Below the pieces are notes generated by a model, which searched no databases, was not told the origin of the DNA, and worked only from the letters and a program-made list of their open reading frames with translations. 63,417 nt of DNA from Pseudomonadota bacterium (GTDB lineage: Bacteria; Chloroflexota; UBA5177): assembly GCA_021324655.1 (NCBI GenBank), contig JAJPIP010000089.1, positions 1 through 63,417 on the forward strand. The letters are read 5' to 3'. The stretch's first letter is position 1; each line of letters opens with the position of its first letter. Shown in pieces: positions 24,174 through 32,760 of this stretch. The translations under genes were made by a program, and so were the position numbers.

Positions 24174-24181
24174 GACCCACC

Positions 24182-26008
24182 ATGATCGACACTTCCCGCC
24201 TGAAGTCCGTGCCCACGCGGCCCGGCTGTTACCTCTTCAAAAACGCCGACGGGGACGTTATCTACGTCGGCAAAGCCGCCTCGCTGCGGTCCCGCCTGCG
24301 CTCCTACTTTGCCGCGCCGGAAACGCAAGCGCCGAAAGTGCGTGCCATGATGGCGCACGCTGCCGACTTCGAGACGATCGTGACCGACTCCGAGATCGAG
24401 GCGCTCATTCTCGAAAACAACCTCATTAAGGAGCAGCGGCCCAAGTACAATATCCGGCTCCGCGACGACAAGCAGTATCCCTACATCTGCGTCACCCTCC
24501 AGGAGCCGTTTCCCCGCGTTCTAAAGGTGCGCCACACCCGCAAGGACGGCGCTGTGTATTTCGGGCCCTATGCCGACACCGGAGCGCTCAACGAAACGCT
24601 CGCCGTTCTCAAGAAGCTGTTTCCTTACCGGTCTTGCGACCTCACGATCCCGGACAGCGGCGATCCGGTGGTGGAGCGGCCCTGCCTGGAGTTCTTTATC
24701 AAGCGCTGCACGGCACCATGTGTCCGGAAGACCACACGTGACGCGTACCGGCAGGTGATCGATCAGGTCCTGCTGTTCCTGGAGGGGAAGCATGACCAGG
24801 TGCTGGCGAGTCTGCAGGCCGAGATGGATGAGGCGGCCGAGGCTCTCGACTTCGAGCGAGCGGCTCGGGTGCGGGATCAGATCAGCGCGATCGAGCGAGT
24901 GGCCGAGCGGCAGAAGATTACCTCGCTGCGAGAGACGGACGGTGACATCGTGGCGCTGGCCCAGGCGGAGGCGGAGGCCAGTGTCCAGATCTTCCACGTG
25001 CGCAGCGGCAAAGTCGTGGGGCAGGACACCTATCTCCTGGAGGCCGAGGAGAGCGAGCCGGCGGAGATTCTGTCGTCCTTCCTGCAGCAGTACTACGAGC
25101 GAGCCACCCACATCCCGCGCGAGATCCTGACGCAATACGACCTGTCGGAGGACACCCTCCTGCTCGAGTGGCTGCACTTTCTGCGTGGCAGCGCGGTGAC
25201 GGTCTCGGCGCCGCGCATCGGCGAGAAGCGCCGCCTGGTCGAACTGGTCGCTGCCAACGCGGAAAAAGCGCTGGAGGAGTACCGGCTGCGCTGGATGAGT
25301 GATGCGCAGAAAACCACCGGCGCGCTCACCGAACTGCAGGCGGCGATTGGTCTCGAGAGACTGCCTCGGCGGATCGAGTGCTACGACATCTCAAACATTC
25401 AAGGCGCGAACGCGGTGGGCTCGATGGTGGTCTTCGAGAACGGCAAGCCGAAGAACGCCGAGTACCGCCGCTTCAAGATCAAGACGGTGGACGGGCCCAA
25501 CGACTTCGCCATGATGCAGGAGATGCTGCGGCGGCGCTTCAAGCGGCTGGAGGACGGCGCGGGAGACGAGAGCTTCGGCGCGCAGCCCGACCTGATCATC
25601 ATCGACGGAGGCAAGGGACAGCTGCACGCGGCCCAGGAGGTTATGGCCGAATTGGGCCGCGACGATCTCCCGATCGTCTCGCTGGCCAAGCGCCTCGAGG
25701 AAATCTTCGTCCCCGGCCGCGAGGAATCGATCCTCTTCCCACGCAACTCGCAAGCGCTCTATCTCGTGCAGCGCATTCGCGACGAAGCTCACCGCTTCGC
25801 CGTGTCGTATCACCGCAACGTCCGCCAGCGCGCCACCGTCCAGTCCCAGATCGACACTGTCCCCGGCATCGGCGCCGCGCGCCGCAAGGCGCTGATCAAA
25901 ACCTTCGGCTCGGTCCGTGGCATCAAAGCCGCCACGGCCGAAGAAATCGCCGCCGTCCCCGGTATGAACCGCAAACTAGCCGACACCGTCAAAGAGTATC
26001 TGGTATAG
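24182..26008 (+). CDS. uvrC: excinuclease ABC subunit C
   Basis: 608 residues, full length. UvrC makes both cuts of nucleotide excision repair. The GIY-YIG nuclease is at the N-terminus (GCYLFKNADGDVIYVGKA). A UVR domain follows at about 205-240 (AALDFERAARVRDQISAIE variant). The RNase H-like nuclease is RIECYDISNIQGANAVGSMV with DLIIIDGGKGQL, and a helix-hairpin-helix pair ends the protein (VPGIGAARRKALIKTFGS). No Shine-Dalgarno is seen before the ATG; instead a terminator hairpin occupies the leader. Confidence 0.97.
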   Translation: MIDTSRLKSVPTRPGCYLFKNADGDVIYVGKAASLRSRLRSYFAAPETQAPKVRAMMAHAADFETIVTDSEIEALILENNLIKEQRPKYNIRLRDDKQYPYICVTLQEPFPRVLKVRHTRKDGAVYFGPYADTGALNETLAVLKKLFPYRSCDLTIPDSGDPVVERPCLEFFIKRCTAPCVRKTTRDAYRQVIDQVLLFLEGKHDQVLASLQAEMDEAAEALDFERAARVRDQISAIERVAERQKITSLRETDGDIVALAQAEAEASVQIFHVRSGKVVGQDTYLLEAEESEPAEILSSFLQQYYERATHIPREILTQYDLSEDTLLLEWLHFLRGSAVTVSAPRIGEKRRLVELVAANAEKALEEYRLRWMSDAQKTTGALTELQAAIGLERLPRRIECYDISNIQGANAVGSMVVFENGKPKNAEYRRFKIKTVDGPNDFAMMQEMLRRRFKRLEDGAGDESFGAQPDLIIIDGGKGQLHAAQEVMAELGRDDLPIVSLAKRLEEIFVPGREESILFPRNSQALYLVQRIRDEAHRFAVSYHRNVRQRATVQSQIDTVPGIGAARRKALIKTFGSVRGIKAATAEEIAAVPGMNRKLADTVKEYLV

Positions 26009-26077
26009 GGTCGAGCGCGGCCGCGCCTGCGGTCGCAGCCCTTCCATTACCCTGGGTCACAGACAGGAGGTACGGAG

Positions 26078-27166
26078 ATGGTGCACGAGGTCAAGGGTGT
26101 GGTCGCGCGCAGCAAAGGACAGCCGGTGACGGTGGAGACGATCCTGGTGCCTGATCCCGGTCCGGGGGAAGCGCTGGTCGCCATCCAGGCCTGCGGTGTC
26201 TGCCACACCGATCTGCACTACCGCGAGGGCGGCATCTCGGACGACTTTCCCTTTCTCCTGGGTCACGAGGCCGCCGGGACCGTCGAGGCGGTGGGCGAGG
26301 GCGTGACCAACGTGGCTCCGGGGGACTATGTCGTCATCGCCTGGCGTGCTCCCTGTGGTGAATGTCGCTCGTGTCTGCGCGGACGTCCCTGGTACTGCTT
26401 CAATAGCCTCAACGCGACGCAGCCGATGACGCTGCAGGACGGAACCCCGCTCAGTCCCGCCCTCGGGATCGGCGCCTTTGCCGAGAAGACCCTGGTGGCG
26501 GCCGAGCAGTGCGTCAAGGTGGACCGGGATGCTCCGCCGGAGGCCGCCGGCCTGATTGGTTGCGGGATCATGGCCGGCTTCGGCGCCGCCGTCAACACCG
26601 GCAACGTTTCCCGGGGCGATACCGTGGCCGTGATCGGCTGCGGCGGGGTCGGCAACGCGGCGATTGCGGGTGCGAATGTGGCGGGGGCCCGGCGCATCAT
26701 CGCCGTGGACGTGGATGACCGCAAGCTGGAAGCGGCGAAGCGGTTCGGAGCGACGGACACCGTCAACGCTCGCGAGCAGGATCCCGTCGAAGCGATTCGG
26801 GAAATGACCGGCGGCAACGGTGCCGATGTCGTCATCGAGGCGGTCGGTCGGCCGGAGACCTACGAGCAGGGCTTCTACGCGCGCGACCACGCCGGCACCC
26901 TCGTCCAGGTCGGCGTGCCGACACCGGAGATGCAGATTCAGCTCCCCCTCCTGGAGCTATTCGGCAGGGGCGGAGCGCTCAAGTCCTCCTGGTACGGCGA
27001 CTGCCTGCCGACGCGCGACTTCCCGATTCTGATCGACCTCTACAAACAGGGAAAGCTCGATCTCGAAGGCTTTGTCTCCGAGACGATTCCGATCGACGCC
27101 GTGGAAGATGCCTTCCACAAGATGGAGCGCGGGGAGGTGCTGCGATCCGTCGTCGTGATGGAATAA
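26078..27166 (+). CDS. zinc-dependent alcohol dehydrogenase, S-(hydroxymethyl)mycothiol dehydrogenase-like
   Basis: 362 residues, class III-type MDR. The catalytic zinc ligands are C39 ([12 protein letters not shown]) and H63-E64 ([10 protein letters not shown]). The structural zinc cysteines C93, C96, C99 and C107 are present. Rossmann motif [12 protein letters not shown]. The closest group by wording is the NAD/mycothiol-dependent formaldehyde dehydrogenases, which oxidise S-hydroxymethyl-thiol adducts. The thiol used in this organism is not known, so substrate assignment is tentative. AGGAGG precedes the ATG. Confidence 0.85.
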   Translation: MVHEVKGVVARSKGQPVTVETILVPDPGPGEALVAIQACGVCHTDLHYREGGISDDFPFLLGHEAAGTVEAVGEGVTNVAPGDYVVIAWRAPCGECRSCLRGRPWYCFNSLNATQPMTLQDGTPLSPALGIGAFAEKTLVAAEQCVKVDRDAPPEAAGLIGCGIMAGFGAAVNTGNVSRGDTVAVIGCGGVGNAAIAGANVAGARRIIAVDVDDRKLEAAKRFGATDTVNAREQDPVEAIREMTGGNGADVVIEAVGRPETYEQGFYARDHAGTLVQVGVPTPEMQIQLPLLELFGRGGALKSSWYGDCLPTRDFPILIDLYKQGKLDLEGFVSETIPIDAVEDAFHKMERGEVLRSVVVME

Positions 27167-27193
27167 CCCCGATGCCCTTCCCCCGACCGTAGT

Positions 27194-27212
27194 GGCAGAG
27201 CCCCGCTCTGCC
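27194..27212. repeat. 19-bp palindromic repeat, copy A
   Basis: GGCAGAGCCCCGCTCTGCC folds into an 8-bp stem with a 3-base loop. It lies in the space between the dehydrogenase and the GNAT gene. The flanking bases (agt before, c after) are shared with copy B. Confidence 0.75.
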
Positions 27213-27232
27213 CGCGACTGAACCACAACACT

Positions 27233-28222
27233 ATGAGTCTGACCATCCGTCCCCGAGACCCCGACGACGACCACCACATCACGGACATCTACAGCCGCAT
27301 CAATCATGATCGCCCCCCGCAGACCGTCGAGGACTTACGTCACCGTCTCAGCGCGATCCCGGAACGGGCCAACGACACCTGGCTCATCGCCGAACGTGAC
27401 GGCCAGGTCGTCGGCTACGCCGATTTCCTGAAAAGCGTCTATACGGACCGGCCGGGCGCGTACTGGATGCAGGTGTGGACCGCCCCCGGGTGGGATCGGC
27501 AGGGAATCGGCGGCGCGCTGTACGCGCATGTTGAAGACGCCATTCGAGCGGCCGGAGGCCGGACCATTGAAACGCGAGCGCGTGAGGACAGTCTGGACGC
27601 GCTGAGCTTCCTCGAACGTCGCGGCTACCGCCGGACAGGCCATGGGGACCGGCTCTCGCGCCTCGATGTGGCGAACGCACGGCTGGAGAGATCACGGGCC
27701 GCGGCGGAGCGGGTGACCGCGGCGGGAATCCGCATTGCCACCCTGGCTGAATTGGGTGCCGGCGAAGCGCTGCTCCACGAGCTCTGGGAGCTCGATAACG
27801 CTACATCACGTGACATTCCCGGTCTGATCGACTTCACGCAGATGCCGTATGACGAGTGGTATCGCTACACGTTGGAGGCGCCGGGGTCTCATGCGGAGAT
27901 CTTCTGGGTGGCGCTGGATGGTGATCGCATAGTCGGGATGTGTCAGCTCGAGCTGCGCTCCCCCGGCTACGTCGATAACGCCTACACCGCGGTCGCTCGC
28001 GACTGCCGTGGACGGGGCATTGCCCGCGCCTTGAAACTGCGAGCCATCGAATGGGCGCAGCAAAACGGCATAAAGTGGATGTTCACCGGTAACGACCTGG
28101 AAAACAAAGCGATGCTGGCTATCAACATTGACCTCGGCTACCAGATGCTGCCTGCCGCCATCGAGATGCGCAAGGACCTGACATCGACAGAGTCGCAGTG
28201 GCAGAGCCCCGCTCTGCCGTGA
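27233..28222 (+). CDS. tandem GNAT N-acetyltransferase
   Basis: 329 residues made of two GNAT folds. The first has the acetyl-CoA loop GWDRQGIGGALYAHVEDAI (about 88-106) and the second has RDCRGRGIARALKLRAIEWA (about 255-274). GNATs transfer an acetyl group from acetyl-CoA to an amine. Substrate unknown. The last eight residues (QWQSPALP) are coded by the palindromic repeat copy B, so the C-terminus has been remodelled by the repeat. Start ATG with only a weak ribosome site. Confidence 0.85.
   Translation: MSLTIRPRDPDDDHHITDIYSRINHDRPPQTVEDLRHRLSAIPERANDTWLIAERDGQVVGYADFLKSVYTDRPGAYWMQVWTAPGWDRQGIGGALYAHVEDAIRAAGGRTIETRAREDSLDALSFLERRGYRRTGHGDRLSRLDVANARLERSRAAAERVTAAGIRIATLAELGAGEALLHELWELDNATSRDIPGLIDFTQMPYDEWYRYTLEAPGSHAEIFWVALDGDRIVGMCQLELRSPGYVDNAYTAVARDCRGRGIARALKLRAIEWAQQNGIKWMFTGNDLENKAMLAINIDLGYQMLPAAIEMRKDLTSTESQWQSPALP
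28200..28218. repeat. 19-bp palindromic repeat, copy B, inside the end of the GNAT gene
   Basis: Same sequence and orientation as copy A. It overlaps the last codons of the GNAT gene, whose stop is at 28220-28222. Confidence 0.75.
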
Positions 28223-28292
28223 CGCCGCAGTGTGCCGGGCCGGCGAATCCGCACCCTGCGGCGCACCCCCAGCAGTCGGGCGGCTGTCTCCG

Positions 28293-28311
28293 GGCAGAGC
28301 GGGGCTCTGCC
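28293..28311. repeat. 19-bp palindromic repeat, copy C, inverted
   Basis: GGCAGAGCGGGGCTCTGCC, the reverse complement of copies A and B, 74 bases after copy B. B and C form an inverted pair of the kind seen in REP/BIME elements and could fold into one larger structure between the GNAT and APH-like genes. Confidence 0.75.
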
Positions 28312-28337
28312 ACGACAGTTCTTTTGCCGGCGGAAAA

Positions 28338-29249
28338 GTGAGGCGGCCCGGACGGGTACGCGAGGCGCTCGCGGCTTTCGGCGTCTCTGAGGCCCGATTA
28401 CGCGTCCTGAAGCGGTCCTGGAATGAGGTATACGAGGTGCGCACGGCGGCCAACCGCTATGTCCTCCGCATCGGGCGACCGGGTGCCCGCACGGAGATCC
28501 AGGTCCGTTCCGAGTTGGCCTGGCTCGAGGCCCTCCGGCGCGACACCGACCTCGTCGTCCCCACGCCACTTCCTACTTCATCCGGGGACGTGGTGCATGT
28601 GATCGCCGGTGATCCGCCGCTCTGCGCTGTTCTCTTCACGTGGGTTCCGGGACGGCGTATCCGGAGAATGCCACGCACACGACTGGTCGCCGGCCTCGGT
28701 GAAACGCTGGCGCGGCTGCACGCGCACGCCGAGCGCTTCGTCCCGCCAGATCCCTTCACCGGTGAGCGGTTCACCGAGGTCTGGGGCTTTGGCCGTCCGC
28801 GTCCTCTCTACGACGATGCCCCGCACTCTCTCTGGTCCAGAGAACTGCGTGACCGCATCCGGCAGCGCGCGGCAGAGATACAGGCAGCCATCACGCGGCT
28901 GTACGCGGCTCCGGAACCGCCCCTCTTCGTCCATGGAGACCTCCACCTCAGCAATGTGAAGCAGCTCAACGGCAAATTGGCTGTCCTGGACTTTGACGAC
29001 AGTCTGTGGGCCTATCCCATTCAGGACATCGGCATCTCGCTGCAGTATGTCCTGCTTCGCTGGAACGATCCGCGTGCCGTTGATGCGTTCCGGGCCGGCT
29101 ACCAGAGAATCAGGCCGTGGCCGGCGGGCGACGTCGATCTTTTCGTCGACGCCCGCGCGCTCGAACTCCTGAGCCTCTCCCTGCGCGAACCGGCCGGCGA
29201 GGAGAGCGCCCGGCGCATGCTGACGTTTCTGAAGCACCGTCTCGAGTGA
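28338..29249 (+). CDS. APH family phosphotransferase
   Basis: 303 residues from GTG 28338. The frame is open to 28230, but that part overlaps the palindromic repeat. The fold is that of aminoglycoside/choline kinase-like enzymes: Lys-strand region YVLRIGRPGARTEIQVRSEL, hinge AVLFTWVPGRRI, catalytic loop FVHGDLHLSNVKQ (HGDLHxxN) and metal motif AVLDFDDSLW. These enzymes phosphorylate small hydroxylated molecules. A resistance role is not implied. Similar fold to the 50179 gene. Confidence 0.85.
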   Translation: MRRPGRVREALAAFGVSEARLRVLKRSWNEVYEVRTAANRYVLRIGRPGARTEIQVRSELAWLEALRRDTDLVVPTPLPTSSGDVVHVIAGDPPLCAVLFTWVPGRRIRRMPRTRLVAGLGETLARLHAHAERFVPPDPFTGERFTEVWGFGRPRPLYDDAPHSLWSRELRDRIRQRAAEIQAAITRLYAAPEPPLFVHGDLHLSNVKQLNGKLAVLDFDDSLWAYPIQDIGISLQYVLLRWNDPRAVDAFRAGYQRIRPWPAGDVDLFVDARALELLSLSLREPAGEESARRMLTFLKHRLE

Positions 29250-29264
29250 CAGTGCTACTTCGTG

Positions 29265-29903
29265 TCAGGAGTGGGCGAAGCCTTGCGTCCGCAGCGTGCT
29301 GGCCATGCGGTCCGTGCTTTCCGGGTCGCGGAAGCGCTTGAGGATCTCCGGCTCTTTCGATCGGTCCACCGGTCGACGCCGCGCATTCATGAGCTTGAAG
29401 GGCAGCTTGGATTTGGTGCGGCGGCCGTGTGCGGTGTCGAGGATGCCGGCCAGCGCTTTGTCGTCCAGCACCAGATGCCGCTTGCGCCAGATCACACTCG
29501 TGGGATCGTTCGCCTGAAAGCTGACGAGACAGTACTCACCGGCCTCAGAGAGCAGCAGATTGTGGGCGCCGACCCGCTCCATCTCGAAACCGATGGCGCG
29601 CAGCAGGTCCTGATAGTATCCCTGATCGGGCGAGCCCAGCAGCGTGCGATCACGCTGCAGCGTATCGAACGCTTCCAGCAGTTCGAGGTGCGTCGTCTCC
29701 CGTACCTGGATGCTGCCCTCCGTCTCGAAGCGCACCGTGAAATTTCCGTTCCCCTCGATGACCGTGACGTCGTGCGCTTCCAGTTCGTCGAGCACGGCGC
29801 CGATCACGCGGAGTGTGTTCTGGTACGGCGAGGTCACCGCGCCGGGGATGGCCGGCACGTTCATCGAATCGAGGATCTCTTGCAGGATAGGAGACAGGCT
29901 CAT
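29265..29903 (-). CDS. conserved hypothetical protein
   Basis: 212 residues from ATG 29903 (GGAGGACCC upstream; the open frame to 29972 lacks a ribosome site). No family recognised. The N-terminal half contains alternating strands (HDVTVIEGNGNFTVRFETEG), and the C-terminal part is basic (KSKLPFKLMNARRRPVDRSK). No signal peptide or membrane span, so probably cytosolic. Convergent with the APH-like gene 16 bases away; the 30087 gene on the same strand lies 183 bases upstream. Confidence 0.6.
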   Translation of the reverse strand: MSLSPILQEILDSMNVPAIPGAVTSPYQNTLRVIGAVLDELEAHDVTVIEGNGNFTVRFETEGSIQVRETTHLELLEAFDTLQRDRTLLGSPDQGYYQDLLRAIGFEMERVGAHNLLLSEAGEYCLVSFQANDPTSVIWRKRHLVLDDKALAGILDTAHGRRTKSKLPFKLMNARRRPVDRSKEPEILKRFRDPESTDRMASTLRTQGFAHS

Positions 29904-30086
29904 GGGTCCTCCGTTGGTCAGTGAGCATGGGACAACGACGAATTGCGGCGGAGGAGGCAGCCGCTCGATCACACAATACGTCCCATCGGGCCGACTGGCA
30001 AGACCCGCGGCAGCGTTTTCACCGGAAAGGCGACCAAGGTCACCTCTGCGGCCGGGGAGGAAGACCCGGCGAGGGCGGTGCGCAGG

Positions 30087-30314
30087 CTAATCGAGCCGGC
30101 GATAGGTGACGAGCATCTCCTTCTGGGCTTCCAGGAAGAGAGCTTTCCAGCCACGCGGTATCCCGGTGAGCGTGTGCGAAACCTCGACGTAGCCGGCCCA
30201 TCCCATCCGATCCACGTCGTGGTGATACTTCTCGAGGACCTCTTTTTCCGTTCCCGTCAACCGATGAACGACCACCTGCTGGGTCTCGTCCATCACCGGC
30301 CGTCTCGTGGCCAT
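30087..30314 (-). CDS. small hypothetical protein
   Basis: 75 residues, ATG with GGAGGAG upstream. The sequence (GTEKEVLEKYHHDVDRMGWA, GIPRGWKALFLEAQKEMLVT) looks like a compact helical protein. No family recognised. The good ribosome site and normal composition support it as real. Confidence 0.55.
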   Translation of the reverse strand: MATRRPVMDETQQVVVHRLTGTEKEVLEKYHHDVDRMGWAGYVEVSHTLTGIPRGWKALFLEAQKEMLVTYRRLD

Positions 30315-30651
30315 GGGCTGTCTCCTCCGATTGTCCCGCTCAGGTCAGAATCGCCGCGTGCGTGCTTCTCGTTGTCCCTCCGGCGTCACGCTGCGGGTCC
30401 CCTATCCGCATCGCGACACGCGATCTGTCCCTGCCGTCCCTGACAGGTTCCAGACGCTTCCATGTATACATGTCCGAAGGGAGTACGTCAACCGCAGATG
30501 CATCTGGAAATTGCGTCTCGGTCATTGCGGGCGCCGGCGATCCGGCATCGGACGGGAGCTGGGCGCGATTATCGGCCGGAAGAAATCGACGGTCGGAGAT
30601 TTCTGCGCTCTCGGTGTGTATGCTATGGCACCAAACGAGAGGGGGCAGCAC
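30315..30651. other. divergent intergenic region
   Basis: About 340 bases between the 30087 gene (minus) and the TIR-like gene (plus). The frame in front of the TIR-like gene is open to 30307 but has atypical composition and no ribosome site, so I treat it as untranslated. The only structure seen is a 12-bp palindrome at 30461-30472. Confidence 0.5.
30461..30472. promoter_or_regulatory. 12-bp perfect palindrome, possible operator
   Basis: CATGTATACATG lies in the divergent region upstream of the TIR-like gene. It is symmetric, and AT-rich compared with its surroundings. Confidence 0.3.
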
Positions 30652-31650
30652 ATGGCCGGGAACCGGAGAGCCTTTGTCATCAGCCCGATCGGCATGGAAG
30701 GGTCGCCGGTGCGGCAGCACGCCGACGATGTGTTCGACTACATCATCACCCCGGCCATGGAGGAGTGCGGCATTCAGGCCTACCGCTCGGATCACATGCA
30801 CGACCCCGGCAGGATCTCGGAGCAGATGTTCGGGAGCATCCTCCACGCCGATCTGTGCATCGCCGTTCTTACGGGCCACAACCCGAACGTCTTCTATGAG
30901 CTGGCCGTGGCGCAGTCCTTCGGCCGCCCAGTGATCATGCTCATCCAGAAGGGCGAGGTGCTCCCCTTCGACATTCACGATCTGCGGTGCGTCCAGTACG
31001 ATCTGTCGCCGCGACCGCTCTTCGAGCGCGTCTATTCGCGCGAGATCGCCGCGCACGTGCACAGCCTGGACTCCTCCGGCTGGCAGACCAGCAGCCCCAT
31101 CGGCGTGACGGCGAACGGACACGAGGCGCAATCCCCTGTCCGGTACGTCGAGCGATCGGCCTCCTATGCCGAGCACGGCCGATGGTTGCCGATCCTGGAA
31201 GAGGCAACGGCCGGGATTGACATGATGGGCATCAGCCTCGGGTCCTGGCGCAGCTCCACCGGCTTCCGGAAGCTGCTGGAGGCCAAGGCCGAGCAGGGAG
31301 TCGGCGTCCGCCTGCTGCTCATGCACCCCGAGAATCCGGCGCTGCCGGAGCTCATCAATCAGTCCATCGACGAAGCGGACTTCAACAACGTTCGCCACAG
31401 CATCGAGGTCATGTCACAGCTGGCCGCCAGAATCGTCGATTCAGCGCCCGGGGTTGCGTTTCGGCAGGTGCGGCGCGGGGTGATGCATGGACAGCTGACG
31501 CTCACCGACGTCCGGGCCCTCTACGTGCCGTACCTGTTCGGTGTGCGCACGATCGACAGTCCGCTCCTGGAAACCGCGCCCGGCACCGGCTTCTATGACC
31601 TCATGCAGAAAAAGTTCGACGCGCTGTGGGACGCCCAACCGGCCGCGTAA
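30652..31650 (+). CDS. TIR/deoxyribosyltransferase-like domain plus PLD-like domain protein
   Basis: 332 residues from ATG 30652 (GAGAGGGGG upstream). The N-terminal 150 residues have a Toll/nucleotide-hydrolase-like fold pattern: first strand AFVISPIG, then YRSDHMHDPGRISEQMFGSI, ILHADLCIAVLTGHNPNVFY and ELAVAQSFGRPVIMLIQKGE. The Glu of FYELAVA is where nucleoside deoxyribosyltransferases and TIR NADases place the catalytic Glu. The C-terminal half (DMMGISLGSWRSSTGFRKLL, GVGVRLLLMHPENPALPELI, HGQLTLTDVRALYVP) is PLD-like with a degenerate HxK (HGQ). Such fusions occur in signalling or abortive-infection proteins. Function here is inferred. Confidence 0.65.
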   Translation: MAGNRRAFVISPIGMEGSPVRQHADDVFDYIITPAMEECGIQAYRSDHMHDPGRISEQMFGSILHADLCIAVLTGHNPNVFYELAVAQSFGRPVIMLIQKGEVLPFDIHDLRCVQYDLSPRPLFERVYSREIAAHVHSLDSSGWQTSSPIGVTANGHEAQSPVRYVERSASYAEHGRWLPILEEATAGIDMMGISLGSWRSSTGFRKLLEAKAEQGVGVRLLLMHPENPALPELINQSIDEADFNNVRHSIEVMSQLAARIVDSAPGVAFRQVRRGVMHGQLTLTDVRALYVPYLFGVRTIDSPLLETAPGTGFYDLMQKKFDALWDAQPAA

Positions 31651-32065
31651 TGCGGCCGAACCCACCGCAGCGTGGTCGTTCACGGCGATCGAGATCAGCA
31701 AGCAGTGGGCGCGCTAAGCCCCAATACCTCTCGGAGAACTCGTGACAGCGGGGCCCCCACCCGGCCCGGTAGGGGCGATCTGGGTTCGCCTGCGATGGCC
31801 GCAGTACCGTGACACGACGCAGCGCGCAGAGGCAGCATGGCTCCATAGACATCAAGGTCGGACCGGCCCGTACCGCAGGGCGGGTCGCGCAGCGAAGCGG
31901 AGCAGTGCTCCGCCGCCCGACTCCTCTTGTGCCCACGAACCCGCCGGTTTCGCAACGGCGCAGGAGCCCGAAGGGGGGCCGCGTCGGGCTCTCTCCGTGT
32001 TCGCGCGGGGCATTCGTCCGCAAGGGCCGGCCCCATCGCCACGCCTGGACGCGCCATGCGGGAGC
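31651..32065. other. intergenic region with dispersed repeat traces
   Basis: 415 bases between convergent genes. No gene supported. It contains GGCCCGGTAGGGGC (31763-31776), repeated with one change at 52413-52427. AGCGGAGCAGTG followed by CTCCGCCGC (31896-31916) is repeated at 46763. These look like remnants of short dispersed repeats. Confidence 0.5.
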
Positions 32066-32578
32066 CTACCGCAGGATGAAGCTCACCGATGCCGCCGGCA
32101 CGCGATATAACACGTCGTTGTTCTTCGCCAGGGCAAGCAGGAATCTATGCGGCCCCGGCCGCGCGAAAGCGACGGTCTTGGGCAGGCGGAAGTTGACCGA
32201 CGGCGACGCCACCAGGAACAGCCACGGAAACTTCAGGTAGGGACGCTGGTAGGCGGCGGCCGGGATGCGGTCGAGGTACACCTGGACGTGCCCCTGCCCG
32301 TTGCGCGGTAGCCGCCCGATATCCTGGATGTCCAGCGCCACGCCGGTGACCTTGAGGTTGATCGTCAGCACGGCCGGATGCCTCGCCGGATTGAGCGTGT
32401 GCGGGATGTTCGTCGAGAGGACGCGAATGCTCTTCGGCCCGTTGGCCGTCGGCACCGTGGGCGAAGCGGTCGGCGTGGCCGCAGTGTTCGACGAGCCGCA
32501 GCCGGCGAGAACGGCTCCGGCCAGTGCAACGGCACAGACAAAGGAAAGTGGCAGGACGCGAACGCGGAGGAAGCTCAC
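32066..32578 (-). CDS. predicted lipoprotein of the WxL-like surface locus
   Basis: 170 residues from GTG 32578. The open frame upstream (to 32914) is not supported. Signal peptide with basic start and hydrophobic core (RVRVLPLSFVCAVALAGAVL) ends in the lipobox LAGC. A Thr/Pro-rich spacer follows (TAATPTASPTVPTANG), then a beta-rich domain (INLKVTGVALDIQDIG ... GHVQVYLDRIPAAAYQRP ... VNFRLPKTVAFARPGPHRFL) that reads like an immunoglobulin-type sandwich. Lipid anchor on the outer face of the cell membrane is expected. Last gene of the minus-strand surface locus. Confidence 0.65.
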   Translation of the reverse strand: MSFLRVRVLPLSFVCAVALAGAVLAGCGSSNTAATPTASPTVPTANGPKSIRVLSTNIPHTLNPARHPAVLTINLKVTGVALDIQDIGRLPRNGQGHVQVYLDRIPAAAYQRPYLKFPWLFLVASPSVNFRLPKTVAFARPGPHRFLLALAKNNDVLYRVPAASVSFILR

Positions 32579-32760
32579 CGAGCGACACCTGAATCTTGCA
32601 TGGAACCCAGGCTGGAAGCGCGCTCGCGCCCTGCCGGCCACGACAATCATAGCGGAAAGCCCATGACTTGTCGCCGGAAAAAAGGAGCACGCCCACCCGG
32701 GGAAACGGGTGAGCGCACTGCATGAAGGGATAAGCGATGGTAAGGAGCCGCTTCGTCCCT

